Assembly: GCF_900156075.1 (NCBI RefSeq)
Contig: NZ_FTMM01000010.1
Coordinates: forward strand, 1-64,000
Source of the DNA: Chryseobacterium sp. RU37D
Lineage (GTDB): Bacteria; Bacteroidota; Bacteroidia; Flavobacteriales; Weeksellaceae
Reading direction: 5' to 3'
DNA length: 64,000 nt
The notes below the pieces were generated by a model. It was not told where the DNA came from and did no database searches. It saw only the letters and a program-made list of their open reading frames with translations. The position numbers and the translations under genes were made by a program. Below, one piece after another: positions 61,057 through 64,000 of the stretch; the stretch's first letter is position 1; each line of letters opens with the position of its first letter.

Positions 61057-62166
61057 TTAATCTTCTATAGTAAAATTTACTTCTGCATCCAGTTTAGGGT
61101 ACTTGCTTGCAGAAACGAATTTTTTTCCGGTGCAGTCAATTTCCAGCCAGCCTTTCCGCTGTTTTACCCCCCCAACCTCCATCACAAAAGGGATAAAGGA
61201 TATTTCATCTTTCCCGTCTTCTATGATTTCCCTGTATTGAACGGCAACATCAAGGATACATTCATGCTCTGTATTTAATTTTACATTTCTGTAGATAATG
61301 TCATAATGGGTTTCTCTGTTCTCAGGAATCTCCAGATATTCTTCCCAGCCTTCTGTTTTAGAATTTAATTCACTAATTGATTTTAAAGCATAATATAAAG
61401 CAATCGTATAATATTTCCTGGTTCCTTTTCTTGAATAATCATCTATAAAATGTCCTCCTTCGAATAAAATTGTCGGCATTCCGGCTTTAATAAAATTATC
61501 CCCTGTAGAAGTAGGATAAAATTCATCCGAGTATCTCCCTATCTGGTTAGGGATCATTCCTTTCAAATGACGATAAACATTTGTGATCACAGCCATGCAT
61601 TTCTTACGGTTTTCAGTAATGGTACGTTCTACATTTTCCGACGGGGCCAGAAAGGAGAGCGTAGCGGGGTGAAATCCGTCTGTTGTAAAAATTGTCCTCT
61701 GCTCATGGAGATTGAGTGCATAATCGTATTTCTTAGAGGTAGCAGCATTTTTCAGAAATTTTATTTCCTTACTTGATTCGTTGTGAAAATCTCTGTTCAG
61801 GTCGATGTCTGCAGCATTTAGCCTTGTCCATCTTTCGGACCCGTCAGGATTTAGCATAAAGATAAAATCTAATGTAATCTTACTGAACAACTCTTCTTTA
61901 AGGCCGGGCGCATCATCTAATGTTAAAAGCAAATCAAGCATAGCATGAGTTGCATTCGATTCGTTGCCATGCATTTGTGACCATGCAAGAACGTTAATGT
62001 TACCTGTGCCCACTGTCACTTTATAAATAGGCTTATTTAAATATGATTTTCCGATCTCCTGAATGTAATCGCTGAAATTAGCCTGTAGATAAGAAAATAA
62101 TTTTTCCGGGGAAATATAGCGATTTGGGAAATTAGGATTGGGTCGATAAATCTGCTCAAAATTCAT
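61057..62166 (-). CDS. M14-family zinc carboxypeptidase-like metallopeptidase
   Basis: 369 residues from the ATG at 62164-62166 (MNFEQIYRPNPNFPNRYISP). The frame is open eight codons further, but a -7 box lies there. The zinc site is seen as LAWSQMHGNESNATHAMLDL (HxxE, near residues 70-75) and YALNLHEQRTIF (third ligand His). ADIDLNRDFHNESSKE is the substrate-binding Asn-Arg region, and ILFEGGHFIDDYSRKG contains the general-base Glu. There is no signal peptide, so it is probably cytosolic and may trim peptides or amide-linked small molecules. The C-terminal ~75 residues form a separate beta domain. Confidence 0.88.
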   Translation of the reverse strand: MNFEQIYRPNPNFPNRYISPEKLFSYLQANFSDYIQEIGKSYLNKPIYKVTVGTGNINVLAWSQMHGNESNATHAMLDLLLTLDDAPGLKEELFSKITLDFIFMLNPDGSERWTRLNAADIDLNRDFHNESSKEIKFLKNAATSKKYDYALNLHEQRTIFTTDGFHPATLSFLAPSENVERTITENRKKCMAVITNVYRHLKGMIPNQIGRYSDEFYPTSTGDNFIKAGMPTILFEGGHFIDDYSRKGTRKYYTIALYYALKSISELNSKTEGWEEYLEIPENRETHYDIIYRNVKLNTEHECILDVAVQYREIIEDGKDEISFIPFVMEVGGVKQRKGWLEIDCTGKKFVSASKYPKLDAEVNFTIED

Positions 62167-62187
62167 TGTGTAATAGTTTACAAGAGT

Positions 62188-62195
62188 CAAATTTA
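62188..62195 (-). promoter_or_regulatory. -7 box TAAATTTG of the M14 peptidase gene
   Basis: Minus-strand match to TAnnTTTG, 22 bases before the ATG at 62166. It decides that start over the upstream one at 62190. Confidence 0.5.
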
Positions 62196-62840
62196 ACTAT
62201 TTTAAATCTAAAAATAAAATTAACATTTGTAATTAATTTAAACGATGTGAATTGTCATAATGTCTGTTGATAAAATTGTGGATTGATAATAATTTAATGA
62301 ACATTTAATAAAGTATTAAAAATCAATATATTATAAACTTTATTTGAATTCATATTTTAATATTACTTTAAGTGGTGGGTGGTACATTTATCGACATTTG
62401 GGCGTAATTCTGTTAAACATGGATAAGTATGAAGAGTTGTAATTTTTAAGTAATATACAAATGTAAATCACTAGTAATTTAGAAGTTTAAACTAAAATTT
62501 TGATAAAATTTAATTCATTAGAATTATAATCATTTTTCAATAAAACCTGTTTGCTAAGAAAGTCTCATAGAAGCCGTTTCTGAGGATATTAATGCCTTTA
62601 TTATATTTATTTTGTGACAGAATCAGATAATTACCTCCCTCCTATCTTTTTTCAGTATTAAATTACTTTCAAAACTACTGTGATAGGAAGTTTAAGGTTG
62701 AATAAGATCTAAATTTAACTATACATAATTTACTTCAACTTTTACTTTAAGGAAATAAGGATTGGGGGAAAATTGTCGAATAAAAATTTAATATTTAGAG
62801 ATGTTAACTTACAAAATATTGACTTATAAGTATATAATAT
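62196..62840. other. 650-base gene-free region
   Basis: The longest empty stretch of the window. AT-rich, with a few GC-richer words (GGTGGGTGGTAC near 62373, CTCCCTCCTATC near 62637). No open frame, tRNA or recognised RNA. One copy of CAAATGTAAAT (62460-62470), the half-site of the XRE-gene operator, lies in it, which may be chance or a distal operator. Confidence 0.5.
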
Positions 62841-62841
62841 A

Positions 62842-62919
62842 TTTACAAATGTATATCTTAGCATTTTACATTTTGTTTACTTTTGTATTTTGCAAATGTA
62901 AATTATTTATTTACATTTG
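62842..62919 (+). promoter_or_regulatory. promoter with overlapping inverted-repeat operator of the XRE regulator
   Basis: TTG (62890-62892), 19 bases, TACATTTG (62912-62919) is an exact flavobacterial promoter. CAAATGTAAAT (62893-62903) and ATTTACATTTG (62909-62919) form a perfect 11-bp inverted repeat with a 5-base spacer, filling the space from -33 to -7. A further TTTACAAATGTA lies at 62843-62854. The layout is typical of an autorepressor operator. Confidence 0.7.
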
Positions 62920-62942
62920 TAAAGTGATTAAAAACTTATTTT

Positions 62943-63491
62943 ATGGGCTTAAATGAAAGAATTTCTAAGGTTATTGAATATTCTAAACTTACTTCTTCTG
63001 AGTTTGCAGATGAGATCGATGTTCAGCGTTCTTCCATTTCACATATTACTTCAGGAAGAAATAAGCCGTCGCTGGAATTTATCATTAAAATAAAATCACG
63101 GTTTCCTGAGATTCTGTGGGACTGGCTTGTTACCGGCGAAGGCGAAATGTTGAAGTCTGATTTGCAGGAAACCATGGAAAATATAAGTAAAATAAGTGAA
63201 AATGCTGAGGAGGAAAAGTCGAAACCAACTTCTCTACCCGATCTTTTTACGATGATGAATGAAGATGAAGATTTCGGGGTGGAAGAAGATAAAAATGTCG
63301 CTGAAAAAATAAGTCGCGGAGAATCATTTGTACTGCATCAAAATACAGCACAAAATAAAATAACAGATTCTCAACTATTAGAAAAAAATGATGAACAAAT
63401 AATTAACCAAGTAATTGGAAATCAATACAATACTATTAAACGAATTGTAATCTTCTATGAAAATGGGAAATTTGAAAGTTTTGAGCCCTAA
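62943..63491 (+). CDS. XRE-family helix-turn-helix transcriptional regulator
   Basis: 182 residues. The N-terminal Cro/C1-type domain (residues 1-65: LNERISKVIEYSKLTSSEFA, DEIDVQRSSISHITSGRNKP, SLEFIIKIKSRFPEILWDWL) holds the HTH, followed by VTGEGEML, which is common in flavobacterial members. The rest is acidic and Asn/Gln-rich, with no recognisable effector domain, probably a multimerisation or flexible region. The exact promoter overlapped by a perfect inverted repeat upstream suggests it represses itself. No phage or toxin genes are nearby, so its targets are unknown. Confidence 0.85.
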   Translation: MGLNERISKVIEYSKLTSSEFADEIDVQRSSISHITSGRNKPSLEFIIKIKSRFPEILWDWLVTGEGEMLKSDLQETMENISKISENAEEEKSKPTSLPDLFTMMNEDEDFGVEEDKNVAEKISRGESFVLHQNTAQNKITDSQLLEKNDEQIINQVIGNQYNTIKRIVIFYENGKFESFEP

Positions 63492-63529
63492 AAAAGCCTC
63501 ACAAAAAATTGTAAGGTCTATGGGTTTAC

Positions 63530-63556
63530 AAACAGGAAAATTATTTTCCTGTTTTT
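63530..63556. terminator. bidirectional terminator between the XRE and proline dehydrogenase genes
   Basis: AAACAGGAAAA (63530-63540) pairs with TTTTCCTGTTT (63544-63554) around a 3-base loop. The stop codon of the minus-strand gene lies in the hairpin. Confidence 0.8.
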
Positions 63557-64000
63557 CTTCTTTCCAGTTCTTTTTTAATTAATCCGAGCTCTCTTCCCGT
63601 TTGCCCGGCAACAGAAGTATTTTCCTGCGCTCTTCTTGTAAGATAAGGCACAACATCTTTCACAGGCCCATACGGAAGATATTTTGCTGCATTATAGCCT
63701 TTATCCGACAGATAAAATGTAATATTATCACTCATCCCATAAAGCTGCCCGAAATAGACATGAGGATTATCGTTCTGTAAACCAGCTGCTTTCATTTTAT
63801 CCATTACCAATTCAGAAGAAGTTTCATTATGGGTTCCGAAAAAAGCTGAGACTTTATCCAGGTGATTCATTACAAAATCAATTCCAGCATTATAGTTCTT
63901 ATCCGAAGCTTCTTTGTTTGGCTGAATCGGATCCGGGTATCCCTTTTCTGCGGCCCTTACCCTTTCTTTTTCCATGTAAGCGCCACGAACAATCTTATAT
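63541..64000 (-). CDS. proline dehydrogenase family protein, C-terminal part (cut by window end)
   Basis: The frame is open to the window end and reads YKIVRGAYMEKERVRAAEKG at its left side, the conserved K-(I/L)-V-R-G-A-Y-x-E-x-E flavin-domain motif of proline dehydrogenases, followed by YPDPIQPNKEASDKNYNAGI, FGTHNETSSELVMDKM, VYFGQLYGMSDNITFYLSDK and KYLPYGPVKDVVPYLTRRAQ with the Y-x-P-Y-G-P and R-R-x-x-E substrate-binding elements. It oxidises proline to pyrroline-5-carboxylate with FAD. A monofunctional enzyme of the Bacteroidetes type is likely, but the N-terminus is outside the window. Confidence 0.9.
   Translation of the reverse strand, partial: YKIVRGAYMEKERVRAAEKGYPDPIQPNKEASDKNYNAGIDFVMNHLDKVSAFFGTHNETSSELVMDKMKAAGLQNDNPHVYFGQLYGMSDNITFYLSDKGYNAAKYLPYGPVKDVVPYLTRRAQENTSVAGQTGRELGLIKKELERRKTGK

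Noticed and set aside
62196-62840. Small RNA or prophage remnant in the long empty gap
   Set aside because: No promoter-terminator pair, coding remnant or conserved RNA motif could be identified by eye.

Overview
The window reads as chromosomal DNA of a flavobacterium (Bacteroidota), most likely Chryseobacterium or a close Weeksellaceae relative. The supporting signs are an AT-rich genome with very AT-rich gaps, a short 288-residue primary sigma factor, many promoters of the flavobacterial form TTG-N18 to N20-TAnnTTTG, atpD-atpC as a separate pair, an HYC_CC_PP copper-locus protein, a GG-leader bacteriocin-like peptide and many small secreted or lipoprotein genes of unknown role. No prophage, CRISPR array, tRNA or rRNA was seen. 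The only IS material is a 3' transposase remnant at the left edge.

Layout. 1-1.2 kb: IS5-type transposase end, an ArsR regulator relic and a DUF4256 gene. 1.2-5.9 kb: secreted TIM-barrel protein, lipoprotein, threonine aldolase, MntR/DtxR regulator, S1/P1 nuclease. 6.3-7.2 kb: rpoD. 7.6-10 kb: three tandem paralogous secreted surface proteins, the middle one frameshifted in a poly-A tract. 10-16.3 kb: copper locus (multicopper oxidase fused to an outer-membrane barrel, DUF3347, HYC_CC_PP) and a TonB-dependent receptor. 16.5-23.7 kb: kdsA, thioesterase, DUF1697, two large membrane glycosyltransferase-like proteins. 23.9-29.5 kb: a cysteine-synthase-like enzyme next to a serine-palmitoyltransferase-like enzyme (a candidate sulfonolipid pair), an EamA transporter and a B12-binding radical SAM protein. 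29.7-33.7 kb: secreted unknown, atpC, atpD, ribF. 33.7-37.7 kb: small genes, a glutathione peroxidase interrupted by TGA, and kdsB. 37.8-44.2 kb: aminotransferase, phosphosugar mutase, a DUF4199-GT2-membrane-GIN gene run, and the SRP RNA. 44.3-51.6 kb: MBL hydrolase, menB-menA-SRPBCC, TPR protein, gyrA. 51.7-64 kb: small genes, a bacteriocin-like peptide, uvrA, amino-acid permease, DUF4920, M14 peptidase, XRE regulator, and proline dehydrogenase cut by the window end.

The genes are mostly core housekeeping and envelope functions. KdsA and KdsB both serve Kdo/LPS synthesis, MenB and MenA serve menaquinone, and AtpD and AtpC serve the F1 ATPase.

The unusual layer lies between genes. There are five copies of a ~75-107 bp REP-like element with conserved ends and exchangeable hairpin cores. 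Degenerate 7-bp-period and 8-bp-period arrays are often arranged head to head. A 52-bp sequence occurs twice almost identically. Long inverted repeats with GTCAT-type arms are also present. Several genes carry single-base lesions (homopolymer shifts, a TGA at a catalytic Trp codon), which may be real decay, phase variation or sequencing error.
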